Origin: Wujia chipingensis
Lineage (GTDB): Bacteria; Bacillota; Clostridia; Lachnospirales; Lachnospiraceae
DNA: 64,000 nucleotides
NCBI RefSeq assembly: GCF_014337155.1
Contig: NZ_CP060632.1
Span: forward strand, 1,619,001 to 1,683,000
Reading direction: 5' to 3'
The first letter of the stretch is position 1, and each line of letters starts with the position of its first letter. Position numbers and translations under genes: made by a program. This document shows, one piece after another, positions 1-9,509 of this stretch. Under the pieces are notes generated by a model. That model made no database searches, was not told the origin of the DNA, and saw only the letters and a program-made list of their open reading frames with translations.

Positions 1-1
1 G

Positions 2-1612
2 CTTATTAACTCGTACGATATCGCTGTTTTAACAGAAGACTCTGTTGCTCATCTTGCCAAAGTAGAACGTCCTTTGATCGTATCCGATCAGTGGATGTAC
101 CACTCCCGTCTGTACAAGGCGGCAAACTACGTCAAGTCAAGCAGGAATCTGGAGCTGATCCAATTAAACTCCTTCGGCTGTGGTCTGGACGCTGTTACAA
201 CGGACTGTGTCAACGATATTCTGACAAACTCCGGTAAAATCTATACCGTATTAAAGATTGATGAAGTCAGCAACTTAGGTGCGGCACGTATCCGTATCCG
301 TTCGCTGATCAGTGCAGTCAATGTCAGAAGAAAGCATAACTTCACACCATGTCCGATGCCAAGTAATTATAACCGTGTAGAATTCACAACAGATATGAAG
401 GATTATACTGTATTGGTACCACAGCTCTCCCCAATTCATTTCAATGTATTGGCTCCGGCGATGCGCCATATGGGATTAAATATTGAGATTCTTCCGGATG
501 CAACAAAAGAAGTCATTGATACCGGCTTAAAATATGTAAACAACGATGCCTGCTATCCTTCTTTGATCGTTGTAGGTCAGATGATGCATGCCATCACATC
601 CGGCAAATATGACATCAATAAACTGGCACTTATTATGACACAGACCGGCGGTGGCTGCCGTGCAACAAACTACGTTGGCTTTATCCGTCGTGCACTTGCG
701 AAGGCCGGCTACCCACAGATTCCGGTGATTGCCCTCTCCGTACAGGGCTTTGAGAATAACTCCGGTTTCGTATGGAATATGAAGACGGTCAAATGCGCGA
801 TGCAGGCGCTCGCAATCGGAGATCTGTTCATGCGCGTTGTCTACCAGACTCGTCCATACGAGAAGGTAAAGGGATCTGTCAATAAGCTGCACCGCAAATG
901 GGAACATGCAGCCATCCGTTGCATGGAAAATGGCGGTCGCGGATTCAGTAAACTGGTACATGATATCGTCAAAGACTTCGACAACGTGCCTTTGAATGAA
1001 AATATAAAGAAACCGCGTGTTGGTATCGTTGGCGAGATTCTTGTTAAGTTCCTCCCATCTGCCAACAACCACTTAGTAGAGCTTTTGGAGGCAGAAGGTG
1101 CCGAAGCAGTTATGCCGGATCTGCTGGACTTCTTCCAGTACTGCTTCTACAACAACAATTACAAATATGAATACCTTGGCAAGACGAAGAAGTCTGCAAG
1201 AAACGGAAACCTTGGTATTGCTGCACTCGAAGCACTGCGCCACCCGGTAGTCAGTGCCTTAAAGAAGAGTAAGCGGTTCCATCCACCAGTGCACATCAAG
1301 ACGCTGGCAGAATATGCCCGTCCGATCGTATCCATCGGTAACCAGACCGGTGAAGGCTGGTTCCTGACCGGCGAGATGGTCGAGCTTATAAGGAGTGGTG
1401 CCAGCAACATCGTATGCTGTCAGCCATTTGCCTGTCTGCCAAACCACATTGTCGGTAAGGGTGTTATCAAATCCCTGCGTCATGCTTATCCGGATGCCAA
1501 CATCGTCGCAATCGACTATGATCCGGGTGCTTCTGAAGTCAATCAGGTAAACCGTATCAAGCTGATGCTTGCAACGGCAAGAAAGAACATGGAAGAAAAC
1601 GATAACAAATAA
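2..1612 (+). CDS. 2-hydroxyacyl-CoA dehydratase activase-related protein, C-terminal part (5' end outside window)
   Basis: The frame is open from the first bases of the window, so this is the 3' part of a longer gene; a TTG at 74 is only an internal codon. About 536 residues are visible. The sequence resembles the C-terminal half of the very large (about 1400 residue) proteins that combine a BadF/HgdC-type ATPase activase with a 2-hydroxyacyl-CoA dehydratase-like region. Seen here are conserved Cys-containing stretches such as NNDACYPS and [11 protein letters not shown] and a late [12 protein letters not shown] segment, which in the family could hold an iron-sulfur cluster. Known members are presumed to couple ATP hydrolysis to electron transfer, but their substrate is generally unknown. 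The gene ends in a strong terminator and converges on hemW. The family assignment is good; the substrate is not inferable. Confidence 0.8.
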   Translation, partial: LINSYDIAVLTEDSVAHLAKVERPLIVSDQWMYHSRLYKAANYVKSSRNLELIQLNSFGCGLDAVTTDCVNDILTNSGKIYTVLKIDEVSNLGAARIRIRSLISAVNVRRKHNFTPCPMPSNYNRVEFTTDMKDYTVLVPQLSPIHFNVLAPAMRHMGLNIEILPDATKEVIDTGLKYVNNDACYPSLIVVGQMMHAITSGKYDINKLALIMTQTGGGCRATNYVGFIRRALAKAGYPQIPVIALSVQGFENNSGFVWNMKTVKCAMQALAIGDLFMRVVYQTRPYEKVKGSVNKLHRKWEHAAIRCMENGGRGFSKLVHDIVKDFDNVPLNENIKKPRVGIVGEILVKFLPSANNHLVELLEAEGAEAVMPDLLDFFQYCFYNNNYKYEYLGKTKKSARNGNLGIAALEALRHPVVSALKKSKRFHPPVHIKTLAEYARPIVSIGNQTGEGWFLTGEMVELIRSGASNIVCCQPFACLPNHIVGKGVIKSLRHAYPDANIVAIDYDPGASEVNQVNRIKLMLATARKNMEENDNK

Positions 1613-1619
1613 AGCAACA

Positions 1620-1658
1620 AAAAAGAAACGGTTTTCAAATTGAAAATCGTTTCTTTTT
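1620..1658 (+). terminator. Rho-independent terminator after the activase-like gene
   Basis: A long A/T-rich hairpin with arms around AGAAACGGTTTTCA and TGAAAATCGTTTCT and a three-base loop is followed by TTTTTTA, starting 8 nt after the stop codon. The run of A on the other side means it could also stop transcription from hemW, whose stop lies at 1718. Confidence 0.85.
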
Positions 1659-1717
1659 TATTGCTATGCAAATGAAACTTCCAAAGGAAAAATGATTCTC
1701 TCCTCTTCCCGATTCAA

Positions 1718-2917
1718 TTAAGAATCCAGCAGGAAATCTGCCAGAATCACATTGCTGACATCTATCCCGGCATCCGTCAGATAGATCCGGTCACCTTCGC
1801 TTGCCATGAAGCCTTCTCCGATATATTTATTCAGGACGCTTCCATATACCTCATAGATATCTTTATTGAACCGTTCCTTGAAGTCCTCCCGGCTCACGCC
1901 ACAGGTCATCCGCAGACCAAGGAACATGAATTCCTCCATCCGCGCATCTATGTAGATATTCGTCACATTCTCACGCAATGTCCGCGTCGTATCGTTATAC
2001 AGAAGCTCCATATTATCTGTCTCTACAAACTTGTCAGACAGGTTTTCCATCAGCTCAATATATTTGAAGATATCGCGCATGTTGTTGAACCGTTTCCCCT
2101 GGAAATACGAGGATGCGCCAATACCAAAGCCGATATACTCGCCGCCCGTCCAGTAAACCATGTTATGCTTGCACTCATATCCCGGCTTTGCATAATTGGA
2201 AAATTCGTAACGGTCATAACCGTGTGCCGCCAGAAGCTGTTTCGTAATCTCATACATCCGGCGATCCACCATCTCCGGTGGAAGCTCATTTAAGATCTGC
2301 GGATCTTTTGCAAACGGAGTTCCCTCCTCAATACTTAAGGAATACGCAGATATATGCTCCGGACCAAACTCGATCACGCGGGACAATGTATCGACATAGG
2401 TATGAATCGTCTGCCCCGGAAGTCCGGACATGATATCAATGTTAATATTCTGGAATCCTGCACGTCTTGCCGCATTATAGCTTGCCACAAACTGATCGAA
2501 ATTATGAATCCGTCCAAGCTTCTTCAGCATATCATCATCGCAGGACTGTAACCCGATACTGATCCGGTTAATACCAGCCGCCTTATAACCATTTAATTTC
2601 TGGTGGCGCAGCGTGCCCGGATTTGCCTCGATTGTCACTTCGGCATTCTTCTCCACATGAAAATACCGGCGGATAAACGCCATTATATTTGTGATCAGGG
2701 ATTCATCTAACAGGGACGGTGTTCCACCCCCGATAAAGATACTGCGCACCCCGTAGTCTGCAACGATTGGCGCATACATCTTGATCTCCTGACACAGGCA
2801 ATCAACATAGCGAAGCATCGTTCCATAACTCTCCCCATCGAATGACAGGAAATCACAGTATTTGCATTTTACGACGCAAAACGGTATATGAACATATAAG
2901 CTCACATATTTTTTCAT
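1718..2917 (-). CDS. hemW: Radical SAM heme chaperone HemW (coproporphyrinogen oxidase-like)
   Basis: 399 residues, normal for HemW. The radical SAM CxxxCxxC motif is at Cys14, Cys18 and Cys21 (FCVVKCKYC), followed by the GGGTPS glycine motif near residue 65. HemW proteins bind heme and an Fe4S4 cluster and deliver heme to membrane respiratory enzymes; they were long misannotated as oxygen-independent coproporphyrinogen oxidase HemN. The residues around the CxxxCxxC motif (KCKYCDF) fit HemW rather than true HemN. It is preceded by AGGAG and begins 8 nt after the lepA stop, so the two are cotranscribed. The order gpr-spoIIP-lepA-hemW matches the Bacillus/Clostridia neighbourhood. Confidence 0.9.
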   Translation of the reverse strand: MKKYVSLYVHIPFCVVKCKYCDFLSFDGESYGTMLRYVDCLCQEIKMYAPIVADYGVRSIFIGGGTPSLLDESLITNIMAFIRRYFHVEKNAEVTIEANPGTLRHQKLNGYKAAGINRISIGLQSCDDDMLKKLGRIHNFDQFVASYNAARRAGFQNINIDIMSGLPGQTIHTYVDTLSRVIEFGPEHISAYSLSIEEGTPFAKDPQILNELPPEMVDRRMYEITKQLLAAHGYDRYEFSNYAKPGYECKHNMVYWTGGEYIGFGIGASSYFQGKRFNNMRDIFKYIELMENLSDKFVETDNMELLYNDTTRTLRENVTNIYIDARMEEFMFLGLRMTCGVSREDFKERFNKDIYEVYGSVLNKYIGEGFMASEGDRIYLTDAGIDVSNVILADFLLDS

Positions 2918-2925
2918 TCGTTTTC

Positions 2926-4740
2926 CTACTCCTCATCTAACTTCAGTACACTCATAAACGCCTTCTGTGGAATCTCTACGTTTCCGACCTGACGCATACG
3001 CTTCTTTCCTTCCTTCTGCTTCTCCAGGAGCTTTCTCTTACGCGAGATATCTCCACCGTAGCATTTTGCAAGCACATCTTTACGCATCGCCTTGACAGTC
3101 TCTCTGGCAATAACCTTGGAACCGATGGCTGCCTGAATTGGAATCTCGAAGAGCTGTCTTGGAATCTCCTCTTTTAACTTCTCACACATCTTTCTGCCAC
3201 GCTCATAGGCAGTATCCTTGTGCAGAATAAAGGAAAGTGCATCGACTTCTTCTTTGTTGATCAGGATATCCAGCTTGACAAGATCGGAACGGACATAGCC
3301 CTTCATCTCATAATCAAATGATGCATATCCGCGCGATCTAGATTTTAACGCATCAAAGAAATCATAGATGATCTCATTCAATGGCAGATCGTATTTTAAG
3401 AGCGCACGTGTCGTCTCCATATATTCCATACTCTTGTAGACACCGCGTCGTTCCTGACAAAGCTGCATGATCGCACCGACATATTCTGTTGTCACCATGA
3501 TCTCTGCACTGACAAATGGCTCCTCCATATATTCGATCGTCGAAGGGTCCGGCAGGTTTGATGGATTCGTCAGCTCCATTACCTCACCGTCTGTCTTATG
3601 CACACGGTAGATAACGCCCGGTGCTGTTGTCACCAGATCCAGATTGTATTCGCGCTCTAAACGCTCCTGAATGATCTCCAAATGAAGCAAACCAAGGAAT
3701 CCACAACGGAAACCAAAGCCGAGTGCAATGGAAGTCTCCGGCTCATAGCTTAACGATGCATCGTTTAACTGCAACTTCTCCAAAGCATCTCTCAAATCCG
3801 GATATTTCGCACCATCCGCCGGATACAATCCACAGTAAACCATCGGATTTACTTTCTTATAACCTGGCAACGCCTCTGCACATGGGTTGTCCGCATCCGT
3901 GACGGTATCACCAACCGTCGTATCCTTTACATTCTTCAGACTGGCAGTAATGTATCCAACCATACCGGCTGAAAGTTCATCGCATGGGATAAACTGTCCA
4001 GCTCCGAAAATTCCGACCTGTACAACCTCTGCCTCTGCTTCGGTTGCCATCATACGGATATTCGTTCCTTTTTTCACTGTACCGTCAAATACACGACAGA
4101 AAATGATAACGCCCTTGTAGGCATCATACAAGCTGTCAAAGATCAGCGCCTTTAACGGTGCATCTGCATCGCCTTCCGGTGCCGGTATTTTGGTCACGAT
4201 CTGCTCTAAAACTTCCTCGATATTCGTACCATTTTTTGCTGAGATCCGCGGAGCATCGTGTGCCTCGATTCCGATCACATCCTCAATCTCCGCTACAACA
4301 CGATCCGGATCTGCGGATGGCAGGTCAATTTTATTGATGACCGGCATGATCTCCAGATTATGATCCACTGCCAGATAACAGTTTGCCAGTGTCTGTGCTT
4401 CAATTCCCTGCGCCGCATCGACGATCAGGATTGCACCCTCACAGGCTGCCAGACTCCGGGATACCTCATAGTTAAAATCCACATGTCCCGGTGTGTCGAT
4501 CAGATTGAAGATATATTCCTCTCCATCCTCTGCCTTGTAGACAATACGCACAGCCTGTGCCTTGATCGTAATGCCTCGTTCCCGCTCAAGATCCATATTG
4601 TCTAACACCTGATTCTGCATCTCACGGCTTGTGAGTAGTCCGGTCTTCTCAATGATCCGGTCCGCCAATGTTGATTTGCCATGATCGATATGTGCAATGA
4701 TACAGAAATTTCGTATTTTACTTTTATCCAAATGTGCCAT
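2926..4740 (-). CDS. lepA: Elongation factor 4 (LepA), ribosome-bound GTPase
   Basis: 604 residues, the expected length of LepA. The G1 motif AHIDHGKST is at about 16-24, DTPGH at 82-86 and NKID at 136-139. EF-G-like domains III and V follow, and the C-terminal domain special to LepA ends in conserved basic residues ([19 protein letters not shown] region). LepA acts on stalled or mistranslocated ribosomes and affects initiation and assembly. A GAGG ribosome binding site lies 12 nt upstream of the ATG. It lies between spoIIP and hemW on the same strand, as in many Firmicutes. Confidence 0.97.
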   Translation of the reverse strand: MAHLDKSKIRNFCIIAHIDHGKSTLADRIIEKTGLLTSREMQNQVLDNMDLERERGITIKAQAVRIVYKAEDGEEYIFNLIDTPGHVDFNYEVSRSLAACEGAILIVDAAQGIEAQTLANCYLAVDHNLEIMPVINKIDLPSADPDRVVAEIEDVIGIEAHDAPRISAKNGTNIEEVLEQIVTKIPAPEGDADAPLKALIFDSLYDAYKGVIIFCRVFDGTVKKGTNIRMMATEAEAEVVQVGIFGAGQFIPCDELSAGMVGYITASLKNVKDTTVGDTVTDADNPCAEALPGYKKVNPMVYCGLYPADGAKYPDLRDALEKLQLNDASLSYEPETSIALGFGFRCGFLGLLHLEIIQERLEREYNLDLVTTAPGVIYRVHKTDGEVMELTNPSNLPDPSTIEYMEEPFVSAEIMVTTEYVGAIMQLCQERRGVYKSMEYMETTRALLKYDLPLNEIIYDFFDALKSRSRGYASFDYEMKGYVRSDLVKLDILINKEEVDALSFILHKDTAYERGRKMCEKLKEEIPRQLFEIPIQAAIGSKVIARETVKAMRKDVLAKCYGGDISRKRKLLEKQKEGKKRMRQVGNVEIPQKAFMSVLKLDEE

Positions 4741-4789
4741 ATACTTTTACAACCTCATAATTTCCGATTTCCTGTCACCACAAAACGCA

Positions 4790-4815
4790 TGATGACCCGC
4801 GTATATCAGTACGCT
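4790..4815 (+). repeat. Copy A of a 26-bp intergenic motif (TGATGACCyGyG...)
   Basis: Lies between spoIIP and lepA. It matches 53891-53916 upstream of the dGTPase gene at 20 of 26 positions, and all six differences are transitions. This copy contains a small stem, GCGTA paired with TACGC around a six-base loop. Function unknown; it could be a short dispersed repeat or a transcript element. Confidence 0.4.
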
Positions 4816-4844
4816 CTTAGTTGTCAAAAGTATACCACACTTTC

Positions 4845-6008
4845 CTACTCTTGTGCAATCAGCACTTTATAGAGAATTGCGCCAAGTGGCACCATTGCGT
4901 TTTTCGCCTCAGCAACCGTATTGGTCTGTGCCCCAACTTCAATCAGGGATGAACGCGGCATTTTATTTAAGTTAAAACAGTACCCCCGCACATAGATGCG
5001 ACGCATCAGATCCCCATACAATTCTTTTCCTGCCAGATGCATCTGCAGACTGAATGCCAGATTCTCCTGCCGGTATGGATTGTACAGATAATCAATCTCC
5101 CCATTCTCATTTGTCCGGCTCATGCCATTTAAAAACATGATCTGCGCAGTCGGCACACCATCGATGTCCCGTACAAGCCGCACATCCTCCCGGACGCCAT
5201 CCCGATGAATATCCAATACCACCTCAATCGACGGATACTGCTGCAAGATTGCATCTATACCATCACTTGCATAATCATACGCCAGGCTTCGATCCTCTAC
5301 TCCATCCACCACATCATAGACAGTACGGTCATGATAAACCGGAATGCCATAATCTTCCTCCAGAATGCGTGTAAGCTCATCCCCCAGTCCGATCACAGTA
5401 TCCTCGATCACACCCGGACGGCTGTCCGCAAACGTTTCACTGCCATGTGTATGATAAATCAGGACTTTATACTCCCCCGAAGCGGGATCAATATGCAGAT
5501 CCTCTGATAACAGCGTATCCGCAGCCAGCTCCTCCGCGGTAACATTCGTAGAACTATCGATTGTATAACAGTTTCCGACCAGAAAATCATAATTATTTAA
5601 CTGTTCCATCGAATATGTAATACCCGCTGGGATGGAAAGCGGTTGCACCATAGTTTCTGCAGTCTCCGCATCTCCATCGGAAGCGACTGTCACCGCTTCG
5701 GTCGTCGTTTCCGTTTCTTCGCTTCCGGTCTCACACGAAAAAGCCGTCTCGGTATCCATGCCGGTCGAAACGGCGACCTTATCCCACCGGTTTCCGGTCG
5801 TATCCACCTCCGAATCCGCAAGCACCGGAACAAACAGATTCCGAAGCTTCGAACCGGTCGTATCCACATGCAGGACCGGCGCCACAGTCTCTTGGAAGAA
5901 CGCCTGTGCCTGACCGGATAGCATTGTAACATCCAGCCGTACCAGTACACCCAGACATAATGCACAGACCAGACACGTCAATATAATTTTCACCCAATTT
6001 CTCTCCAT
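4845..6008 (-). CDS. spoIIP: Stage II sporulation protein P, forespore engulfment peptidoglycan hydrolase
   Basis: 387 residues. An N-terminal hydrophobic segment (about 8-24) anchors the protein. A low-complexity Thr/Glu-rich linker (about 85-120) precedes the SpoIIP domain. The domain shows YHTHGSE (His186, His188, Glu191), LDIHRDG (about 265-271) and EVGAQTN near the C-terminus, matching the amidase/endopeptidase catalytic and zinc-binding motifs of the family. SpoIIP acts with SpoIID and SpoIIM to degrade septal peptidoglycan and drive engulfment of the forespore. It follows gpr by 28 nt, the same arrangement as in Bacillus. This marks the organism as a potential spore former. Confidence 0.95.
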   Translation of the reverse strand: MERNWVKIILTCLVCALCLGVLVRLDVTMLSGQAQAFFQETVAPVLHVDTTGSKLRNLFVPVLADSEVDTTGNRWDKVAVSTGMDTETAFSCETGSEETETTTEAVTVASDGDAETAETMVQPLSIPAGITYSMEQLNNYDFLVGNCYTIDSSTNVTAEELAADTLLSEDLHIDPASGEYKVLIYHTHGSETFADSRPGVIEDTVIGLGDELTRILEEDYGIPVYHDRTVYDVVDGVEDRSLAYDYASDGIDAILQQYPSIEVVLDIHRDGVREDVRLVRDIDGVPTAQIMFLNGMSRTNENGEIDYLYNPYRQENLAFSLQMHLAGKELYGDLMRRIYVRGYCFNLNKMPRSSLIEVGAQTNTVAEAKNAMVPLGAILYKVLIAQE

Positions 6009-6036
6009 ACCTTAAATATATGCAGAGCCACCGGTA

Positions 6037-6924
6037 TTATGTTAGAAAACGGTTGATTGCCTCTGAGATTGTGAAGCTGACACGACCGATCAGCTCATCA
6101 ATATTTTTCGGTGTTACAAACATGGAGGATACCGTCGGCGTCTGGATAAATTCAACAATTTCTTTCTCATATTGCCGAAGGACCGATACCGGTAATTTTT
6201 CCAGCAATCCCTCCATCGCATGACTGATCATTGCTGGCATTGAAATCACAGTCGGTACGCCAACCGCAATCACGGGAACCCCCAGCGTCTCTTCATTCAA
6301 TGATAATCTGCGGTTTCCAACACCAGCCCCCGGTGTAATTCCAGTATCACACACCTGTATCGTTGTATTTAACCGTTCTGCCTCTCTCGCTGCAAGTGCA
6401 TCGATACAAATCACAACATCTGGATTGATCTCCCTGCACAGGGATTGTATGATCGTGCTCGTCTCAATTCCAGTCTGCGCCATAACACCAGGGCAGAGTG
6501 CAGAGATTTCCATAGAATGTTTCACAACACCTTCCCGAAGTAGATGTCTTGTGATATAGAGATGATCGACAACACTTGGTCCAAGTGCGTCCGGTGTGAT
6601 ATTCCGATTTCCAAGACCGATTACAAGAATATGGTCTGCCCCATGAAACAGTTCTTTTAGGACATCATGCAGTGCCAGCACGAATGGCATATGGATATTC
6701 TCGTCCTCCGAACAAAGCTTTGGACTCTCCAAAGTTATATAATTTCCGATCGGTTTTCCGAGGATCTCTGCCCCTGTCTGATCGAGCACACGGATGTGTG
6801 TCTTGGTCAGTCCGTATTCAGAATCCTCATAGGTTTCCACCCGGACACCAGCAATATCATTTTTCTCGGAGATATCTTCCTTTAACTCCAAGGCAAGGTC
6901 GGTTCGCACATAATTTTCCAGCAT
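6037..6924 (-). CDS. gpr: Germination protease GPR (spore protease for small acid-soluble proteins)
   Basis: 295 residues, short for GPR (about 325-370 in bacilli) but with the family core: ALGPSVVDHLYITRHLL, CIDALAAR near 145, TGITPGAGVGNRR, and VPTVISMPAMI. GPR is made as an inactive zymogen in the forespore and degrades SASPs at germination. Its start overlaps the terminator of the preceding lysozyme gene: the only good Shine-Dalgarno (GGAG at 6936-6939, 11 nt before the ATG) lies in the descending arm of that hairpin. The gene therefore needs its own promoter, probably sporulation-specific, or some relief of the hairpin. Confidence 0.93.
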   Translation of the reverse strand: MLENYVRTDLALELKEDISEKNDIAGVRVETYEDSEYGLTKTHIRVLDQTGAEILGKPIGNYITLESPKLCSEDENIHMPFVLALHDVLKELFHGADHILVIGLGNRNITPDALGPSVVDHLYITRHLLREGVVKHSMEISALCPGVMAQTGIETSTIIQSLCREINPDVVICIDALAAREAERLNTTIQVCDTGITPGAGVGNRRLSLNEETLGVPVIAVGVPTVISMPAMISHAMEGLLEKLPVSVLRQYEKEIVEFIQTPTVSSMFVTPKNIDELIGRVSFTISEAINRFLT

Positions 6925-6962
6925 AAAAAATACTACTCCTTTTTCGGAGTAGTATTTCCTTT
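6925..6962 (-). terminator. Terminator of the GH25 gene, overlapping the gpr ribosome binding site
   Basis: An 11-bp perfect stem (AATACTACTCC / GGAGTAGTATT, 6929-6939 with 6946-6956) and a six-base loop, followed on the minus strand by a T run that ends directly at the gpr ATG (6922-6924). The other side also carries TTTTTTT (6961 onward), so it may work in both directions. Confidence 0.8.
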
Positions 6963-6980
6963 TTTTCTGATTTTATGTAA

Positions 6981-8720
6981 TTACTGTGGCACCGCACCAC
7001 CGACATAAGCCGGCTGACTGGATGCGCCCGGTGCACCAGTTCCTTTCGCTCTTAATACAATCTGGATTGCCTCTAAGCGCTTTGCATGTCCGGTTGTTCC
7101 TGCCGGATCGCCATTTTTCGCCCAGCCCATCCAGCCGTATGTCTGGCAATGTACACGATAATACACATCATATTTCTCTGCCAGTGTTCCAGTCAGCTTG
7201 ATCTGGATTGCCTCCAGACGCTTTGCCTGTCCAATCGAGCCTGCCTGTGCGCCATTCTGACGCCAGCCCTGCCAGCCATAGGTCTGTCCATGCACACGAT
7301 ATACGACATTACCAGACGTCTCTGTCAAGTTCGTGATAGAAATTGATTCCAAACGTTTTGCATGTCCGGTTGTACCGCCTGTCGTACCATCAAAAACGGT
7401 ACCGGTCCAGCCGTATGTCTGTACATGTGTGTTATATCCAATCAACGGAGACACATACACCTTTGAAGTGTTGCCCGGTGCCATGCCGCCTTTTTCAACA
7501 AGCTTAATCTGGATTGCTTCGAGTCGTTTCGCATAATTCGTCGAACCTGCAGTCTGTCCGTTCTTCGCCCAGTCTAACCAGCCATAGGTCTGGCACTGTA
7601 CACGGTAATAGACATCGTATTGCTCTGCCAGCTGTCCCGTCAACCGAATCCGAATTGCCTCTAATCGCTTTGCAAGCCCTGTCAGACCTGCAATATCGCC
7701 ATCCATCGTCCAGTCCATCCATCCGAATGACTGACAATGTACCTGATACTCAACGCTTCCCTCGATGCCGGTATTGTTCCGAATCTTGATTGCCTCAAGC
7801 CGTTTTGCCTGTCCAACCGTACCACTGATACCACCATCATACGTTTCCTCTTTTTCCCAGCCATATGTCTGAATATGTGTTGCATAGACGATTTTTGCAT
7901 CCGCTGGAGCAGTCTCCCCGGTTGGTACCGGAATGTTGATTTTCGAAGAGAAGCTTCCATCGGTTGAATAATAGAAGTTCATATCAACACGACCTTCGAT
8001 GCCCGGAACCGTTCCAGAACTTGTATACTGCCAGTATGAATATGCGCCTGTATAAGTCGCACTTGAATTATACTGTGCCAGCCAGATTGGATATCTGCTG
8101 GCGATCGTAGATGCATTCATATCGTTGGTAAGCATTGACTTGTTTGCATACACCATTGGTGTATAGCCTCTTGTTGCCACGTAGCTGCAGAATGCCAGAC
8201 AGACATTCGTCGCCTGTTCCCTTGTCAGGTTCGCCGTTCTCAGTCTGCCTCCGGTCGGAGAATCACTGGCATACTCAAAGTCCATCGCAATCGGAAGATC
8301 GATTGAGATGCCATATGTATGAAGATAGTTGATCGTATACTGTGCTTCCTCTGCGGCTTCCTTCTCTGTGATCGCCTGCGAGAAGAAATAAACTCCTATC
8401 TTGATGCCTGCCGCCTTCGCACCTTTCAGGTTCTCCAGTGCACGGGAATCATGGTATAAGGTTCCTGCTGAACCCCAGCCTCGTCCGCCGACCTTGATAA
8501 ATGCAAAATCAATCCCGGAGGCTTTAACTGCATTCCAGTCAATCTGTTTGTTCCAGGTAGATACATCAATACCATTATAAATATGACAGTTTTTAAACTG
8601 CTTTGCATGTGTATAGCCTTCTCCATATGCTTCCGATGTAATCGAAAATGCCATCGTGAAGAACAAAATACACGTCAGTATCCATGCCGTTACTTTGTTG
8701 AATTTCTTACGTAACTTCAT
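6981..8720 (-). CDS. Secreted GH25 lysozyme with six ChW repeats
   Basis: 579 residues. A signal peptide (about 1-33, ending near SEAYGEG) precedes a glycoside hydrolase family 25 domain at about 45-265, with GIDVSTW (catalytic Asp) and AMDFEYA (Asp/Glu pair) and a closing QYTSSGTVPGIEGRVDMNFYY-type segment. GH25 enzymes cleave the MurNAc-GlcNAc bond of peptidoglycan. The C-terminal half has six ChW repeats of about 45 residues, each with a xxYGWxxW...G..AGTxGxAKRLEAIxI pattern. These clostridial hydrophobic-W repeats are thought to bind the cell surface or other ChW proteins. A GGAG lies before the ATG. Likely role: wall turnover or lysis at the cell surface. Confidence 0.92.
   Translation of the reverse strand: MKLRKKFNKVTAWILTCILFFTMAFSITSEAYGEGYTHAKQFKNCHIYNGIDVSTWNKQIDWNAVKASGIDFAFIKVGGRGWGSAGTLYHDSRALENLKGAKAAGIKIGVYFFSQAITEKEAAEEAQYTINYLHTYGISIDLPIAMDFEYASDSPTGGRLRTANLTREQATNVCLAFCSYVATRGYTPMVYANKSMLTNDMNASTIASRYPIWLAQYNSSATYTGAYSYWQYTSSGTVPGIEGRVDMNFYYSTDGSFSSKINIPVPTGETAPADAKIVYATHIQTYGWEKEETYDGGISGTVGQAKRLEAIKIRNNTGIEGSVEYQVHCQSFGWMDWTMDGDIAGLTGLAKRLEAIRIRLTGQLAEQYDVYYRVQCQTYGWLDWAKNGQTAGSTNYAKRLEAIQIKLVEKGGMAPGNTSKVYVSPLIGYNTHVQTYGWTGTVFDGTTGGTTGHAKRLESISITNLTETSGNVVYRVHGQTYGWQGWRQNGAQAGSIGQAKRLEAIQIKLTGTLAEKYDVYYRVHCQTYGWMGWAKNGDPAGTTGHAKRLEAIQIVLRAKGTGAPGASSQPAYVGGAVPQ
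7040..7883 (-). repeat. Six in-gene ChW repeats
   Basis: Six tandem units within the lysozyme gene, arranged as two related groups of three. Units 2-3 and 5-6 are joined by nearly the same linker (AEQYDVYYRV and AEKYDVYYRV), so a block of three units was probably duplicated. Repeated DNA of this kind can vary in copy number between strains. Confidence 0.75.
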
Positions 8721-8778
8721 AAAAGCACAACTCCTTTATCATTTTTTTGCTTTCATTTATCAAAAATACAACCTCATT

Positions 8779-9294
8779 TTAGCACATCCGCACCGGGTTG
8801 TCTACCGCAAGCGCAATCGCCTGTACGCACTGCTCCATTGTCTTCCCATCACATGGAATCGTGAGCTGCGCATATTTCTCATAATATGGTTTGCGCTCCT
8901 CGTACAGATCTGCTAATGTCTTTCCAGGCTTCATTGCGATACCACGCGTCGAGATATTATTCACGCGACGGATAATCTCCTCACAGCTTACATCGAGATA
9001 CACGATCAGTCCCTGTTCGCCTAAATGCTTCATCGCTTCTTCCGAGAAAATCGCACTGCCGCCAGTCGCAATCACGGATGCTTCCGTGTTGATCTCCCGG
9101 AGCACCTGATTCTCAATCGCAAGAAATGCATCGATACCCTTCTCGTTGATAATATCGACCAATGTCTTTTTTTCTTGTCGCTGGATCAGCAGATCACCGT
9201 CGATAAACTGATAATTGATTGCTTTTGCGAGCAATACGCCGATCGTGCTTTTTCCACTTCCCGGCATACCGATCAATACTATATTTTTCTTCAT
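8779..9294 (-). CDS. aroK: Shikimate kinase
   Basis: 171 residues, the usual length. The Walker A motif GMPGSGKSTIG is at about 9-18, the shikimate-binding region FIDGD near 31, and the GGSAIF motif near 78. It phosphorylates shikimate to shikimate-3-phosphate with ATP, step five of the chorismate pathway, in the cytoplasm. GGAAAGG lies upstream. It is followed 14 nt after by... no other aro gene: in order of transcription it comes after the small Cys protein at 9309 and before the lysozyme, so it stands apart from the rest of the aromatic pathway. No odd residues noticed. Confidence 0.93.
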   Translation of the reverse strand: MKKNIVLIGMPGSGKSTIGVLLAKAINYQFIDGDLLIQRQEKKTLVDIINEKGIDAFLAIENQVLREINTEASVIATGGSAIFSEEAMKHLGEQGLIVYLDVSCEEIIRRVNNISTRGIAMKPGKTLADLYEERKPYYEKYAQLTIPCDGKTMEQCVQAIALAVDNPVRMC

Positions 9295-9308
9295 CTGTTT
9301 TTCCTTTC

Positions 9309-9509
9309 CTACATCTGATGCCTTACAACCCGATACTCATCGCCGTTCTTATAATACGGACAACTATAATGGCTGTCCCCGTACAACCGGGCGATCTCAT
9401 CCTCGTCCATACTCACGTCACAGACGTATTCCTCATATTCCTCATCATAGATCAGATACGCACATGTATCGCAGCTTGTCTGTATCTCTGTTTTTTTCTT
9501 TTTCTCCAT
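9309..9509 (-). CDS. Small four-Cys protein of unknown function (DUF6472-like)
   Basis: 66 residues, very acidic in the middle and basic at the start (MEKKKKTE). Four cysteines (SCDTC, YVCDV, SCPYY) could bind a metal. The ATG overlaps the stop of the ThiE-HAD gene (TAATG), so translation is probably coupled. It lies 14 nt upstream of aroK. Such small Cys proteins recur in Lachnospiraceae; no function can be read from the sequence. Confidence 0.75.
   Translation of the reverse strand: MEKKKKTEIQTSCDTCAYLIYDEEYEEYVCDVSMDEDEIARLYGDSHYSCPYYKNGDEYRVVRHQM

Noticed and set aside
275..1483. Several long minus-strand open frames opposite the activase-like gene
   Set aside because: They lack ribosome binding sites and family features and mirror the codon structure of the plus-strand gene.
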